Source: Catellatospora vulcania (GTDB lineage Bacteria > Actinomycetota > Actinomycetes > Mycobacteriales > Micromonosporaceae). From it: a DNA stretch of 64,000 nucleotides. The translations under genes and the position numbers were made by a program. Location: the NCBI RefSeq assembly GCF_009720385.1, contig NZ_ML769307.1, forward strand, positions 53,510-117,509, read 5' to 3'. Under the pieces are notes generated by a model. The model was not told the origin of the DNA, ran no database searches, and saw only the letters and a list, made by a program, of their open reading frames with translations. Below are positions 64,000 through 64,000 of this stretch, piece after piece. The stretch's first letter is position 1, and each line of letters opens with the position of its first letter.

Positions 64000-64000
64000 G

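Noticed and set aside
1-64000. tRNA or rRNA genes
   Set aside because: No cloverleaf with a GTTCGA-type T arm in the right context was noticed by eye. A covariance-model search would be decisive.

Overview
The window is very GC-rich, uses many GTG starts and GTGA/ATGA gene overlaps, and encodes actinobacterial families throughout: GAF-ANTAR proteins, SpoIIE phosphatase/STAS pairs, an ECF41 sigma factor, a BlaI/M56 pair, snapalysin, and ricin-domain glycosidases. The style fits a filamentous actinomycete, most likely Micromonosporaceae; the genus is inference. I saw no rRNA, tRNA, CRISPR array, transposase or phage gene.

Layout. 0-3.2 kb: a reverse-strand methionine operon (metX, metY, CoA-binding protein) facing an OsmC gene across a short gap that holds a CymR-like palindrome. 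3.2-8 kb: a flavin oxidoreductase, a MarR/EamA efflux pair around a 26-nt operator, an FBP-domain protein and an SDR. 8-15 kb: an OmpR-type two-component pair with a small membrane protein, a BlaI/M56 pair, a metallophosphoesterase, an internally shortened MFS transporter and a DedA protein. 15-25 kb: two divergent partner-switching modules (a 1369-aa hybrid kinase/SpoIIE/RsbW protein plus STAS; a 904-aa PAS/GAF/SpoIIE/RsbW protein plus STAS), then two GAF-ANTAR genes, the first frameshifted. 25-29 kb: a >1200-residue fusion of FHA, indoleamine-2,3-dioxygenase-like, CPR-type reductase and cytochrome b5 domains, coupled to a CBS protein, with a truncated TrhA (hemolysin III) remnant downstream. 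29-40 kb: GNAT, ECF41 sigma factor with a recognisable autopromoter and DoxX neighbour, DUF2306, NarL-type two-component system, DUF1206, sulfotransferase, UGT-type glycosyltransferase, large LuxR regulator. 40-64 kb: mostly secreted hydrolases (M4-M28 fusion, streptogrisin-like protease, snapalysin, GH16-ricin, GH5-ricin, a PA14/propeller/CBM32/DUF1080 protein), a solitary divergent mraY next to a cis-prenyltransferase and a methyltransferase, and a four-gene exopolysaccharide operon (GT39-like, HasA-like GT2, GH26, GH39-like lipoprotein).

How it fits together. The right third looks like a polymer-degradation and surface-glycan region; the middle is dense in signalling through partner switching, two-component systems, FHA and ANTAR proteins. 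The most unusual item is the FHA-IDO-reductase-cytochrome b5 polypeptide, which reads as a self-sufficient haem dioxygenase carrying its own electron-transfer chain. Several decayed or shortened genes (MFS at 13.2 kb, GAF-ANTAR at 23.1 kb, TrhA at 24.7 kb, MFS remnant at 48.0 kb) show local gene loss.
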